A stretch of DNA of 64,000 nucleotides from Amycolatopsis sp. CA-126428 (lineage in GTDB: Bacteria; Actinomycetota; Actinomycetes; Mycobacteriales; Pseudonocardiaceae), in the NCBI RefSeq assembly GCF_002904335.1, contig NZ_PPHF01000030.1, positions 62,001 to 126,000 on the forward strand, read 5' to 3'. The notes beneath the pieces were generated by a model that had not been told where the DNA came from, searched no databases, and worked only from the letters and a program-made list of their open reading frames with translations. Below are positions 51,806 to 62,426 of the stretch, in pieces (positions within the stretch are counted from its first letter, which is position 1; each line of letters starts with the position of its first letter). A program made the position numbers and the translations under genes.

Positions 51806-52993
51806 GTGACCCAGGTGGTGCGCCAGACGACCCGTGACCTCAGGCGGCACAACCGCGCGGCACTGCTCTCCTCGCTCTACCTCCGCGGCCCCGTCAGCAG
51901 ACTGGAACTGGTAGCTGAATCGGGACTATCGGCCGCCACCGTTACCAACGTCGTTTCCGAGCTCATCGCGGACGGCGTCGTGGCCGAGGCCGGATCGGTC
52001 GAATCGGACGGCGGGCGGCCGCGGACGCTGCTGGCCGTCCGGCCCGGGTTCGGGCAGGTCGTGGGCGTGGACGTCAGCGAGACGCACGTCGAAGTCGGCC
52101 TGTTCGACTGGGCGCTCGGCACCCTCGGCACGGTGCGCCACCCGCTGGTCGGCACCCGCCTCGACCCGGACGAAGTGGCCGGGCTGGTGCGCACGGGCAT
52201 CGCCGAAGTGCTCGAAGGGGGCGATCCGGACGCGGTGTTCGGCGTCGGCATCGGCGTGCCGGGCGCCGTCCGCGACGGCGGGATCGTGCACGCGCCCACG
52301 CTGGGCTGGAGCGGGGTGAACTTCGCCGACCTGATCCACCCGCACATCCAGGCGCCCCTCCACCTGGACAACCGCGCCCGCACCCTCGGCCAGGTCGAGG
52401 CCTGGCGCGGCGCCGGCCGGGGCGCCGAACGCGCCATCGTCGCCCTCCTCGGCGTGGGGGTCGGGGCCGCCGTCGCGACGGCCGGGCGCTCGCACCCCGG
52501 CATCACCACCAGCGAGTGGGGCCACACCGTCGTCAAGGCGGCCGGGGCGGCCTGCCGGTGCGGCTCCCACGGCTGCCTGGAGGCCTACGTCGGCGTCGAG
52601 GCGGTCGTCCGCCGCTACGCGGCCCTCGCCGCCAAGGAACCGGTCATCGGGGACGAAAGCGACGTCGAGCTGGCGCGGATCGTGGCCGAAGCCCAGGGTG
52701 GTGGCCCGGCCGCCGACGTGCTCGCCGAAACCGGCGAGTACCTGGGCATCGGCATCGCGAACCTGATCAACCTGCTCAGCCCCGATCGGGTGGTGCTTTC
52801 CGGCTCGGCCGGGGCGATCATGGGACCGGCCATCCTGCCCGCGGTGCGTGGCGCCGTGAGCCGGCACGCGCTCGACTACCTCGTCGAGCGCACCGAAGTC
52901 GTCCTCGGCCGGCTCGGGCCGGAGGCGGTCGCGCTCGGCGCGGCGACCCTGCCGATCGCCGAACTGCTGGCGAACGGTGGCCGGACCGGCTGA
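51806..52993 (+). CDS. ROK-family transcriptional regulator (ROK2)
   Basis: A 395-residue paralogue of ROK1. The HTH reads RDLRRHNRAALLSSLYLRGPVSRLELVAESGLSAATVTNVVSEL, the kinase-like fold starts VVGVDVSETHVEVGLFDW, and the zinc motif is ACRCGSHGCLEAY. The GTG at 51806 follows CAGAAT by seven or eight bases, suggesting a leaderless mRNA. It lies directly upstream of the ABC importer/GH1 operon, same direction, with a 206-base regulatory region between. Its likely targets are that operon and perhaps itself. The two ROKs may respond to different oligosaccharides of the same wall material. Confidence 0.93.
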   Translation: MTQVVRQTTRDLRRHNRAALLSSLYLRGPVSRLELVAESGLSAATVTNVVSELIADGVVAEAGSVESDGGRPRTLLAVRPGFGQVVGVDVSETHVEVGLFDWALGTLGTVRHPLVGTRLDPDEVAGLVRTGIAEVLEGGDPDAVFGVGIGVPGAVRDGGIVHAPTLGWSGVNFADLIHPHIQAPLHLDNRARTLGQVEAWRGAGRGAERAIVALLGVGVGAAVATAGRSHPGITTSEWGHTVVKAAGAACRCGSHGCLEAYVGVEAVVRRYAALAAKEPVIGDESDVELARIVAEAQGGGPAADVLAETGEYLGIGIANLINLLSPDRVVLSGSAGAIMGPAILPAVRGAVSRHALDYLVERTEVVLGRLGPEAVALGAATLPIAELLANGGRTG

Positions 52994-52996
52994 AAC

Positions 52997-53107
52997 CCTT
53001 GCGACGCAAGGAGCAATCCCGGAAACAGGTCCAGACCGCCAGTTCTTTCAGTACTTAAACTTAGGTACAAAACGTTACCGCCGTGTTATTGACGTGACCC
53101 GAGTCAC
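52997..53107. promoter_or_regulatory. Stacked palindromes controlling the importer/GH1 operon
   Basis: Four sites in 111 bases: CCTTGCG-A-CGCAAGG (52997-53011, perfect); GGTC-CA-GACC (53028-53037, DasR-like core); TACTTAA-AC-TTAGGTA (53052-53067, one mismatch); and GTGA-CCCGAG-TCAC (53094-53107), which fits the CRP core GTGA-N6-TCAC exactly. They lie between the ROK2 stop and the binding-protein start. Confidence 0.5.
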
Positions 53108-53199
53108 CCGGGTTGACTTCGGGACGTCGTTCGGTCGCCGGCGGTCGGGGCTCGCTACCAGTCGACAGCAAGCAAGTCGTCGATGACCAGGAGGAACCG

Positions 53200-54870
53200 A
53201 TGCGAGTCAAGCGCTCCATCGTCGCAGCGCTAGTAGCCATGACGGCCTTGAGCGGGCTCACGGCGTGCTCGGGCGGCAGCTCCAATGCCGCCCAGAGCAA
53301 CCCGGACGCCGTGCTCAGCGTCGGCAAGCCGGACGGCCCGCAGGCGGAGAACAACAACCCGTTCCTGGAGACCTCCGCCCTGTCGAACATGGGGTACCGG
53401 TGGATGATCTACGAGCCCCTCGTCATGCTCAACCGCGTCAAGCCGCAGGAGCCGGGCAAGCCGTGGCTGGCGACGAAGTGGGACTGGTCGGACAACTACA
53501 AGAAGCTGGTCCTGACCGTCCGTGACGGCGTCAAGTTCTCCGACGGCCAGCCGATGACCGCCGAGGACGTCGCCTACACCTTCCAGCTGCTGCGCGACAA
53601 CAAGGCGCTGAACGTCGACGCCGTGCCGTACAAGGACATCACCGCGGCCGGCAACCAGGTCACCCTGGGCTTCGACGGCTCGCAGTTCGTCAACCAGGTC
53701 AAGATCCTGCAGACCCTGGTCGTGCCGAAGCACGCCTGGCAGGGCGTCAAGGACCCGGCGCTCGACCTCGTGAAGAACCCGATCGGCACCGGGCCGTACA
53801 CGCTGAAGTCGGCCACCCCGCAGACGATGATCGTCACGCGGCGCGAAAGCGGCTACTGGCAGGAAGCGCCGAAGGTCAAGGAGATCCGCTACACCTCCTA
53901 CACCGACAACAACGCGCAGGTCAGCGCCCTGGTCAACGGTGCGGCCGAGTGGAGCTTCGTGTTCATCCCGAACTACAAGGCCGTCTACACCAACAAGGAC
54001 CCGCAGCACTACAAGCTGTGGTTCCCCGCGCAGCTGGCCGTCCACGGCCTGTGGTTCAACACCGAAAAGGCGCCGTGGAACGACCCGAAGCTGCGCCAGG
54101 CCATCAACAAGGTGATCAACCGCGACGACATCTTCAACCAGGGTGAGGCCGGCTACTTCTACCCGAAGAACGACCAGGTCACCGGCATCCCGACGCCGGC
54201 GGGCGACCCGTTCATCGCGCCGCAGTACAAGGGGCAGAGCGTCAAGGTCGACGTCCCGGGCGCGAAGGCGCTGCTGACCGGTGCGGGCTACCAGTTCACC
54301 GGCGACAAGCTGGCCGACCCGAGCGGCAAGCCGGTCACCATCAAGCTCACCGTCCCGTCGGGCTGGTCGGACTACATCACCGACCTGGAGATCATCAAGG
54401 ACAACCTGGCGCAGATCGGCATCACCGCCACGGTCGACAAGATGAACCAGGACGCGTGGATGAAGTCGGTCGACACCGGTGACTTCGAGGGCCTGATGCA
54501 CTGGACCAACGACGGGCAGACGCCGTACGACATGTACCGCGACGTCATGGACGGCAACCGCTACAAGCCGACCGGCCAGGGTGGCATCAACGGCAACTAC
54601 GGCCGCTACAAGAACGACGAGGCGACCAAGGCGCTCGAGACCTACGCCAACGCCGAGGACGACGCCGCCCGCACCGCCGCCATGGCGACGCTGCAGAAGA
54701 TCATGATCGAGCAGCAGCCGATGATCCCCACGTCGGCGGCCAACTCCGGCGGCGAGTACAGCACGAAGAACTGGGTCGGCTGGCCCGACGACGCCAACCC
54801 GTACGCGCCGGCCCAGCCGACGCTGCGCAACGCGCTCGACATCGTCCTGCACCTCAAGCCCGCGGCCTGA
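53200..54870 (+). CDS. Oligosaccharide-binding lipoprotein, SBP_bac_5 (Opp/Dpp type)
   Basis: A 556-residue solute-binding lipoprotein of family 5. Signal and lipobox [10 protein letters not shown] put the lipid on C23. The body has [22 protein letters not shown], the family-5 signature, and [12 protein letters not shown]. Proteins of this family usually bind peptides, but a branch in actinobacteria and thermophiles binds cello- and beta-gluco-oligosaccharides. The GH1 gene at the operon end supports the sugar reading. AGGAGG lies 4-5 bases before the ATG. It is the first and probably most expressed gene of the operon. Confidence 0.92.
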   Translation: MRVKRSIVAALVAMTALSGLTACSGGSSNAAQSNPDAVLSVGKPDGPQAENNNPFLETSALSNMGYRWMIYEPLVMLNRVKPQEPGKPWLATKWDWSDNYKKLVLTVRDGVKFSDGQPMTAEDVAYTFQLLRDNKALNVDAVPYKDITAAGNQVTLGFDGSQFVNQVKILQTLVVPKHAWQGVKDPALDLVKNPIGTGPYTLKSATPQTMIVTRRESGYWQEAPKVKEIRYTSYTDNNAQVSALVNGAAEWSFVFIPNYKAVYTNKDPQHYKLWFPAQLAVHGLWFNTEKAPWNDPKLRQAINKVINRDDIFNQGEAGYFYPKNDQVTGIPTPAGDPFIAPQYKGQSVKVDVPGAKALLTGAGYQFTGDKLADPSGKPVTIKLTVPSGWSDYITDLEIIKDNLAQIGITATVDKMNQDAWMKSVDTGDFEGLMHWTNDGQTPYDMYRDVMDGNRYKPTGQGGINGNYGRYKNDEATKALETYANAEDDAARTAAMATLQKIMIEQQPMIPTSAANSGGEYSTKNWVGWPDDANPYAPAQPTLRNALDIVLHLKPAA

Positions 54871-54872
54871 CG

Positions 54873-55978
54873 ATGGCCGACTCATTGATCACCGAACACG
54901 GGGACGGCCGCGGCGACGCGGCCTCCCCGGCCCCCTCCGACCCCGTCGCCGTCGGGTCGGAGGGGGACCTCCCCGTGGTTCTCGAAGCCGCGGGACTCAC
55001 GAAACACTTCCCCGTTCGCCGCACGGGCCGGGCCGCGCTGACCGGCCCGCGCCGCGCCATCCAGGCCGTCGACGAAGTGAGCCTGACGCTCCGGCGTGGC
55101 CGCGTCACCGCGCTGGTCGGCGAGTCCGGCTCGGGCAAGTCGACGGTCGCCCGCCTGCTCGCGGGCCTCTACCCGCGCACCGGCGGCGACATCCGGCTGC
55201 ACGGCGAGACGGTGAACGTCAAGCACGGCAAGGCGTTCCGCGCCTACGCCCGCCGGGTGCAGATGATCTTCCAGGACCCGTTCGCGTCGCTGAACCCGGT
55301 GCACACCGTGCGCTACCACCTGACGCGGGCGCTGAAGATCCACGGCCGGGCGGGCGAAGACCTCGAGAAGGCGCTGCACGAGCTGCTCACCCGCGTCCAG
55401 ATGACGCCGCCCGAGCGGTACATCGACAAGTTCCCGCACGAGCTGTCCGGCGGCCAGCGCCAGCGCGTCGCGATCGCGCGGGCGCTCGGCGCCGACCCGG
55501 AGGCGCTGCTGGCCGACGAGCCGGTGTCCATGTTGGACGTCTCGATCCGGCTCGGGGTGCTGAACCTGCTGCGCGACCTCAAGGAACGCCTGCACCTGGC
55601 CATCCTGTACATCACGCACGACATCGCGTCGGCGCGCTACTTCGCCGACGAGACGATGGTGATGTACGCGGGCCGGATGGTCGAAGGCGGCGACAGCGAA
55701 ACCATCACGCAGCGGCCGGCGCACCCCTACACCCGGCTGCTCATCGAATCCGCTCCGGACCCGGATCGGATCGCGGGCGGCGGTGGCCCGGGGGAGGTGC
55801 CGGCCGAACGCGGGTCCGGTGAACCGCCGAGCCTGATCGACCCGCCGCCGGGCTGCCGGTTCCACCCGCGCTGCCCGGTCGCGATGGAGCGGTGCAAAAC
55901 CGACCTGCCGCCGCGGTTCGACGTCGGCGACGCACCCGGGCACTGGGCCGCGTGCTGGCTCTACGACGGAGCCGCCCG

Positions 55979-55982
<4 letters not shown>
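54873..55982 (+). CDS. Opp/Dpp-type ABC transporter ATPase (OppF-like)
   Basis: A 369-residue ATPase. Walker [10 protein letters not shown] (83-91), signature [15 protein letters not shown], Walker [12 protein letters not shown], and the oligopeptide-type C-terminal extension with a cysteine cluster ([14 protein letters not shown]). The first 34 residues are low-complexity and encoded partly by a perfect 13-base-arm hairpin. A GTG at 54975 would give a 335-residue protein with the hairpin in front, closer to the usual family length, so the start is uncertain. It begins 2 bases after the binding-protein stop and overlaps the permease gene by 4 bases. Confidence 0.9.
54931..54966 (+). promoter_or_regulatory. 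Hairpin at the binding-protein/ATPase junction
   Basis: Perfect 13-base arms (CCCCCTCCGACCC, complement at 54954-54966) enclose a 10-base loop, 60 bases past the binding-protein stop. It may protect the upstream mRNA or damp downstream expression, giving more binding protein than transporter. It also covers a GGAGG sequence before GTG 54975. Confidence 0.6.
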
Positions 55983-56959
<977 letters not shown>

Positions 56960-56960
56960 C

Positions 56961-57953
56961 ATGGCCGTACCCGCGGCGGACGTCAAGGCCGCCCAAGCCC
57001 TCCCCGTCGACGTGCTCGCCGGCCGCGCGAAACGGCGGCGCTTCCGGTTCCTCACCAGCGGCAAGACGGCCACCGGCCTCGCCGTCATCGTCTTCTTCCT
57101 GGTGATCGCGGTCATCGGCGAGTGGATCGCGCCGTACGACCCGTCGGCGCGCAGCAGCGACCTGCTGGAATCGCCGTCGGGCCGGCACTGGTTCGGCACC
57201 ACCCACCTCGGCCAGGACATCTTCAGCCAGGTCCTGGTCGGCACGCGCAGCGTCATGCTCGTCGGGCTGGCCGCCGGGATCGTGGCGACGATCCTCGCGG
57301 TGATCGTCGGCGTGACGTCCGGGTACCTCGGCGGCACGCCGGGGGAAGGCCTGTCGGCACTGTCCAATGTGTTCCTGGTGATCCCGGCGCTGCCGCTGAT
57401 CATCATCATCGGCAGCGCGGTGCCCACCGGCGGCGACATCCTGGTGGCGGTGATCATCGGCTTCACGTCGTGGGCGTGGGGCGCGCGAGTCCTCAGAGCG
57501 CAGACGCTTTCACTGCGAGGACGTGAGTACGTCGAAGCCGCCCGGGCGACCGGCGAGTCGACCTGGCGGATCATCTTCTTCGAAATCCTGCCGAACCTGA
57601 CGGCGGTGATCGCCTCCAGCTTCGTCGGCACGGTGATCTTCGCCGTGATGTCGGAGATCACGCTCGCGTTCGTCGGCGTCTCGGGACTGTCCAACTGGAA
57701 CTGGGGCACGATCCTGTTCTGGGCGCAGAGCCAGCAGGCCCTCGCCCAGGGCGCGTGGTGGTGGTTCGTGCCGGCCGGGCTGGCGATCGCGATCCTCGGC
57801 ACGGCGTTGTCCCTGCTCAACTTCGGCATCGACGAGTTCGTCAGCCCGCGGCTGCGCGGCAGCGGCAAGGCGCGCGTGCGCGGCGCGGACGGACGGGTGC
57901 ATCGGATGCGCGTGGGCTTCACGCCCGTGCTCGGGCGGGAGGAACGGCCATGA
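56961..57953 (+). CDS. ABC transporter permease (OppC-like)
   Basis: A 330-residue permease. It begins with a cytosolic basic stretch, then a first membrane segment (about 35-57), the periplasmic SGRHWFGTTHLGQDIFSQVL motif that is diagnostic of OppC/DppC, and the EAA loop REYVEAARATGESTWRIIFFEILPN. The start is one base past the OppB-like stop, with AAGGAGGG just before the ATG. The C-terminus is longer than usual, ending in a basic tail. Its stop overlaps the next ATPase start by 4 bases. No sequence feature indicates the cargo. Confidence 0.94.
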   Translation: MAVPAADVKAAQALPVDVLAGRAKRRRFRFLTSGKTATGLAVIVFFLVIAVIGEWIAPYDPSARSSDLLESPSGRHWFGTTHLGQDIFSQVLVGTRSVMLVGLAAGIVATILAVIVGVTSGYLGGTPGEGLSALSNVFLVIPALPLIIIIGSAVPTGGDILVAVIIGFTSWAWGARVLRAQTLSLRGREYVEAARATGESTWRIIFFEILPNLTAVIASSFVGTVIFAVMSEITLAFVGVSGLSNWNWGTILFWAQSQQALAQGAWWWFVPAGLAIAILGTALSLLNFGIDEFVSPRLRGSGKARVRGADGRVHRMRVGFTPVLGREERP

Positions 57954-58942
57954 TGGACCCGGTGCTGGAGATCAAGGGCCTGGACGTCGACTACGGCGTC
58001 GGCGACGAGGCCGTCCGCGCGGTCCGGGACGTGCACCTGACGCTGCACCGCGGCGAAGTCCTCGGCCTGGCTGGGGAAAGCGGCAGCGGGAAGTCCACTT
58101 TGGCCTACGGACTGACCCGGCTGCTGGCGCCACCGGGCGTGATCCGCGGCGGCGAGGTGATCTACCACCCCACCGGCGGCGAGCCCTACGACGTCCTGAA
58201 GCTGACGGACAAGCAACTGCGGGACTTCCGCTGGGCGGAGACGTCCATCGTGTTCCAGGGCGCGATGAACTCGCTGAACCCGGTGCACAAGGTGGTCACG
58301 CAGCTGGTCGACGTCATCAAGGCCCACGAGCCGCGGTCGACGAAAGCGGGCCGGGTCGCGCGAGCTCGCGACCTGCTGAAGCTGGTGGGAATTTCGGCCG
58401 ACCGGCTCGAGGCGTACCCGCACCAGCTGTCCGGCGGGATGCGGCAGCGCGTGATGATCGCGATGGCGCTCGCGCTCGAACCGCGGGTCGTCATCATGGA
58501 CGAGCCGACCACCGCGCTCGACGTCGTGATGCAGCGGCAGATCCTCGGCCAACTCGTGGAACTGCGGGAACGGCTGGGCTTCTCGGTCCTGTTCATCACG
58601 CACGACCTTTCGCTGCTGGTGGAGTTCTCGGACCGGATCGCGATCATGTACGGCGGCCGGATCGTCGAGCAGGCACCGGCGGCCGACCTCTACCGGGACG
58701 CGCTGCACCCGTACAGCCACGGCCTGCTGAACTCGTTCCCCGCGCTGCGGGGGCCGCGGCGCGAGCTGGCCGGGATCCCCGGATCGCCGCCGGACACGCG
58801 CGGGATGCCGGCCGGCTGCGCGTTCCACCCGCGGTGTCCCAAGGCCTTCGAACCGTGCCCCGACCGCGTGCCGCTGCTGGGAACGCCCGGCGACCCGGCG
58901 CGCGAGGTGGCGTGCTGGCTGCACCCCGTCGCCGCGCCCTGA
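57950..58942 (+). CDS. ABC transporter ATPase (OppD-like)
   Basis: A 330-residue ATPase, second of the pair. Walker [10 protein letters not shown] (about 43-51), signature LSGGMRQRVMIAMAL, Walker B VVIMDEPTTALD, H-loop FITHDLSLL, and the C-terminal oligopeptide extension CAFHPRCPKAFEPC. GGAGG lies 7 bases before the ATG at 57950, and an ATG at 57953 is also in frame. The pair of distinct ATPases flanking two permeases is the standard Opp/Dpp layout. GH1 follows after 41 bases. Confidence 0.94.
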   Translation: MMDPVLEIKGLDVDYGVGDEAVRAVRDVHLTLHRGEVLGLAGESGSGKSTLAYGLTRLLAPPGVIRGGEVIYHPTGGEPYDVLKLTDKQLRDFRWAETSIVFQGAMNSLNPVHKVVTQLVDVIKAHEPRSTKAGRVARARDLLKLVGISADRLEAYPHQLSGGMRQRVMIAMALALEPRVVIMDEPTTALDVVMQRQILGQLVELRERLGFSVLFITHDLSLLVEFSDRIAIMYGGRIVEQAPAADLYRDALHPYSHGLLNSFPALRGPRRELAGIPGSPPDTRGMPAGCAFHPRCPKAFEPCPDRVPLLGTPGDPAREVACWLHPVAAP

Positions 58943-58983
58943 ACGCCGTCCATCCTGTCCGGTACCACTGGAGGAGTGCTGCC

Positions 58984-60387
58984 TTGACCGAGACCACCGC
59001 CGCGACCGCCGAACAGCAGGCGCTGATCGACACGCTGCCACCGGACTTCCGCTGGGGCGTGGCCACCGCCGCGTACCAGATCGAAGGGGCGGTCGCCGAA
59101 GACGGGCGCACACCGTCCATTTGGGACACCTTCTGCCGGGTGCCGTGGGCCATCGACAACAATGACAACGGTGACGTGGCGTGCGACCACTACCACCGGA
59201 TGCCCTCGGACATCGAGCTGGTCGGCGAGCTGGGCGCGGACACGTACCGGTTTTCCGTGGCGTGGCCCCGGGTCCAGCCGCACGGCCGCGGCGGCGTCAA
59301 CGAGGCGGGCATCGGGTTCTACGACCGGCTCGTCGACGAGACGCTGAGCCGCGGGATCACGCCGTGGCTGACGCTGTACCACTGGGACCTCCCGCAGGAG
59401 CTGGAGGACGCGGGCGGCTGGCCGGCGCGTGACACGGCGTACCGGTTCGCGGACTACGCGATGCTGGTGTTCGACCGGCTTTCCGATCGGGTCCGGCATT
59501 GGACGACCTTGAACGAGCCGTGGTGCTCGGCGATGCACGGGTACGTGCACGGCGTGATGGCGCCGGGCCGGCGTGACTACGCGGCCGGGATGCACGCGGT
59601 GCACCACCTCCTGCTCGGCCACGGGCTGGCGGTGCAGCGCATGCGCGAGGCGGCACCGGCGGACACGCAGTTCGGCATCACGCTCAACATGTGCACGGCC
59701 GACCCGGCGACGGACTCCCCGGAGGACGTCCGCGCGGCCCGCCAGGCGGACGGCCTCGGCGTCCGGATCTACCTGGACCCGCTGGTCCACGGCCGCTACC
59801 CGGAGGACGTGGTCGATGACCTGGCTTCGCGCGGCGTGAAGCTGCCGATCCAGGACGGCGACCTCGACGTGATTTCGACGCCGCTGGACTTCCTGGGCGT
59901 GAACTACTACTTCGGCCAGCAGTTCTCGGGCGTGGACGATTCCGGTCGCCCGGTCGACGACGACGGCGTCCCGGCGTCCCGCGTGATCCCGTTCGGCGAG
60001 CCCACGACGGCGATGGGCTGGGAGATCCTGCCGGGCAAGTTCACGGAGCTGCTGACGCGCCTGGGCCGTGATTACCCGGGGCTCCCGATGTACATCACGG
60101 AGAACGGCTCGGCCTTCGACGACGACCCGGACTCTTCCGGTTTCGTGCGTGACGACAGCCGTACGGCTTACCTGGCCTCGCACATCGCCGCGGTGGCGGC
60201 GGCCCGGAACGCGGGTGCCGACGTCCGGGGGTACTTCGCGTGGTCCCTTTTGGACAACTTCGAGTGGGCGTACGGGTACGCGAAGCGGTTCGGGCTCATC
60301 CGGGTGGACTACGAGACGCAAGCGCGAACGATCAAGCAGAGCGGCTACTTCTACCGCGACACCGTCCGGCGGGTGCGCGGCAGCTGA
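58984..60387 (+). CDS. Cytoplasmic GH1 beta-glucosidase
   Basis: A 467-residue GH1 enzyme without a signal peptide. The acid/base is E178 in TTLNEPW and the nucleophile E373 in YITENGSAF; WGVATAAYQIEGA near the N-terminus is the family signature, and LLDNFEWAYGYAKRFGLIRVDY the C-terminal one. It would split imported beta-gluco-oligosaccharides to glucose. The start is TTG at 58984 with GGAGGAG seven bases upstream. As the last gene of the importer operon it ties the transporter to beta-glucan rather than peptides. It ends one base before the convergent XRE gene's end. Confidence 0.94.
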   Translation: MTETTAATAEQQALIDTLPPDFRWGVATAAYQIEGAVAEDGRTPSIWDTFCRVPWAIDNNDNGDVACDHYHRMPSDIELVGELGADTYRFSVAWPRVQPHGRGGVNEAGIGFYDRLVDETLSRGITPWLTLYHWDLPQELEDAGGWPARDTAYRFADYAMLVFDRLSDRVRHWTTLNEPWCSAMHGYVHGVMAPGRRDYAAGMHAVHHLLLGHGLAVQRMREAAPADTQFGITLNMCTADPATDSPEDVRAARQADGLGVRIYLDPLVHGRYPEDVVDDLASRGVKLPIQDGDLDVISTPLDFLGVNYYFGQQFSGVDDSGRPVDDDGVPASRVIPFGEPTTAMGWEILPGKFTELLTRLGRDYPGLPMYITENGSAFDDDPDSSGFVRDDSRTAYLASHIAAVAAARNAGADVRGYFAWSLLDNFEWAYGYAKRFGLIRVDYETQARTIKQSGYFYRDTVRRVRGS

Positions 60388-60388
60388 G

Positions 60389-61753
60389 TCACACCGGGAC
60401 GCCGGTCCGGCGCGCGAACGCGGTCAACCCGGGAAGGTGGCGAGCGTTCGGGTGCCGGATCAGGCTCTCGGTGATCCGGTGGATCGTCCGGCGATAACGG
60501 ACTTCGTCGGGCGAGGCGTGCTCGGCCGCCAGCAGAGCGCGGTAGCACTGCTCCGGCTTGCCCCATTGGTGGAAGGCCCGTGCCACGTCGGAGTAGTAGC
60601 GGGCACGTCGTTCGACGACCGGGATCGAAGCCGGATCGATGCGGCGGGCGTGTTCGATCGCGGTGCCGGAGTCGCCGAGGACCCGGGCGATGCTGACCTG
60701 GTAGAGGCCGACCGCGGTGGGGTTGAACGCGGTGGCGTGCGGGCCCGTCGCGACCCTGGCGGCGGCGTCCGCCGCTTCGGTGATCAGCGACCTGGCCGTG
60801 TCCCGGTCGCCGTCGACGGCCGCGGTGTACGCACCGGTTTCCAGGAGCGTCCCGTAGACGGAGAGGTGCTCGGGACCGCGGTGCAGGGTGGGTTGCAGGG
60901 CGGCCGCGGTGTCGAGGACCAGCTGGCGTGCGGTGTCGGCCTGGCCCGAGCGGCGCAACACGATTCCCCAGCTGCGCCGGGTCGTCGCTTGGGTGAGGAT
61001 GTCGCCGGAGGCGTCCGCGGCCTGCAGGGCCCGGTCGGCTGCCGTCCAAGCGAGCCGATCGTTGCTCACCTTGATCATGAGTTCCGTCGTCAAGGTGTAG
61101 AGCTCGGCCAGGTACCGGTTGGCCGCGGCGACACCGCCGGTGCTGTCCAGTTGCGCGCGGGTGGCCATCGCCCGGGCCAGTACCTTGGGCATCAGCGTGG
61201 CGACCTCACCGTACTTCGCCTGGTGGAAGCTCGACCGGACGACGGCAACGGCCTGCTGGAGCTCCTTGAGCGACACCGGCTCCGCGTTCGCGATGGGCGG
61301 GTTCAGCAATGCGATCCCGAGCGACCTGATCGGATCGGCGGCGCCGTACGCCGGGCCGGCCCCGACCAGCGCGCCGGCGGTCAACCCGCCCGCCCCGGCG
61401 AGCAAAGTGCGACGCCGCATCGGGTCGTCCTCCTCGGGTTCGGGCACCGGAACCGGGCCAACAGTAGGCCAACGCCGTGACGGCGTCCTGCCGGACACAC
61501 CGTGTGGGTTATCCGGAATGAGCCCGAAGACCTCGATCGGCAAGTCCAACGCGGTAGCCAGAACGCGGAGAACCCCGACGTCGCGAAGCGGCGACCGGCC
61601 GGTTTCCCAGCGGGAAATCCGGCTGGCCGAGCACCCGCATCGGCGTCCCAGCGCGGTCTGCGTCCAGCCCGCGGCGGACCGGGCGACCCGGACGACGTCG
61701 CCGGGGCGGCGAGGATGGCCGGAGAGGTGGCCGGCTGTGCCGTCGCGACTCAT
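60389..61753 (-). CDS. XRE regulator with internal Tat-like segment and helical repeats
   Basis: A 454-residue protein. Residues about 18-75 are an XRE HTH (VVRVARSAAGWTQTALGRRCGCSASRISRWE). A proline-rich linker leads to MRRRTLLAGAGGLTAGALVGAGPAYGA at about 112-138, which looks like a twin-arginine signal or a membrane anchor but is internal. The rest is alpha-helical, TPR-like, with many short repeats of A/R/L. Such HTH-TPR proteins are numerous in actinobacteria and often act in secondary-metabolism control. A hydrophobic segment after the HTH suggests membrane-tethered binding; alternatively the stretch is simply a buried helix. A small gene diverges from it. Confidence 0.88.
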   Translation of the reverse strand: MSRDGTAGHLSGHPRRPGDVVRVARSAAGWTQTALGRRCGCSASRISRWETGRSPLRDVGVLRVLATALDLPIEVFGLIPDNPHGVSGRTPSRRWPTVGPVPVPEPEEDDPMRRRTLLAGAGGLTAGALVGAGPAYGAADPIRSLGIALLNPPIANAEPVSLKELQQAVAVVRSSFHQAKYGEVATLMPKVLARAMATRAQLDSTGGVAAANRYLAELYTLTTELMIKVSNDRLAWTAADRALQAADASGDILTQATTRRSWGIVLRRSGQADTARQLVLDTAAALQPTLHRGPEHLSVYGTLLETGAYTAAVDGDRDTARSLITEAADAAARVATGPHATAFNPTAVGLYQVSIARVLGDSGTAIEHARRIDPASIPVVERRARYYSDVARAFHQWGKPEQCYRALLAAEHASPDEVRYRRTIHRITESLIRHPNARHLPGLTAFARRTGVPV

Positions 61754-61916
61754 CGTGACCTCCCCTGAGCGGGGTCGATGCTGTCACGGTAGCTCGACCG
61801 GGCCGTTGACGAGCGATTTTGCAGGATTCGCACACAACGTGCGTGATCGGTACGGCCGATGGGCCCAACGCCTCTGCCGCGGTTCGGTGCAACCGTGCGC
61901 ACGAAAGGAGAGGCGG

Positions 61917-62315
61917 ATGGAACGCTCGCTGGCCATGGCCCTGTTCGCGGCAGCGGACGCACGTTTCGATCCCTGCGGTGCCACCGCCTTCGCGCAGCGG
62001 CTCGGCCGGGAACTCGACGCCGGACGGATCGCGTTTCCCCGGCCTCTCGTCGTCGGTGGTGGCTGCCCGTACGGGTGCCTCGTGCTCCATCGCTTTCCCG
62101 ACGATTTCGCGAGGCTGCCCGAGGTGGCTCGCATTCTCGCGCGGGGTTTGGCGGACATCGCCGGAGGAGGCTTTCTGATCGGCGTCCGCGGCGGTTCCGG
62201 GTTCGATGTCGTGGACTTGGTGGTGCAGGCAGTGCGGTGTGAACTGGAAGACCATCGCGGGAGTGCCGGCCCCGTCGGCCGGATCGACGAAACCACCGTC
62301 TTGGCATTGCTGTGA
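61917..62315 (+). CDS. Hypothetical protein divergent from XRE regulator
   Basis: A 132-residue protein with no recognised family. It is rich in A, G and R and includes GGGCPYGCLVLHRFPDDFARLPEVARILARGLADIAGGG; cysteines fall at about 20, 50 and 54. AAGGAG lies 6 bases before the ATG. It has no clear signal peptide or membrane helix. Divergent placement from the XRE protein (163 bases apart) suggests it may be a regulated target or partner. Codon use is like the surroundings, so it is probably a real gene. Confidence 0.75.
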   Translation: MERSLAMALFAAADARFDPCGATAFAQRLGRELDAGRIAFPRPLVVGGGCPYGCLVLHRFPDDFARLPEVARILARGLADIAGGGFLIGVRGGSGFDVVDLVVQAVRCELEDHRGSAGPVGRIDETTVLALL

Positions 62316-62426
62316 ACGGCGGTGAGGCGAGCCCCACCAGGGTGGCGGTGGTGTACCCCATGGCTCGGCTCCGGGCAGTTCCCTAGCGTCGGCCGGGCGA
62401 AGTCCCGACCGGCGACTGGGGGAGCC

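Noticed and set aside
53094..53107. The inverted repeats at 3557-3585 and 12302-12326 as further CRP sites
   Set aside because: Their spacers are 15 and 13 bases, not the 6 of GTGA-N6-TCAC; only 53094-53107 fits.
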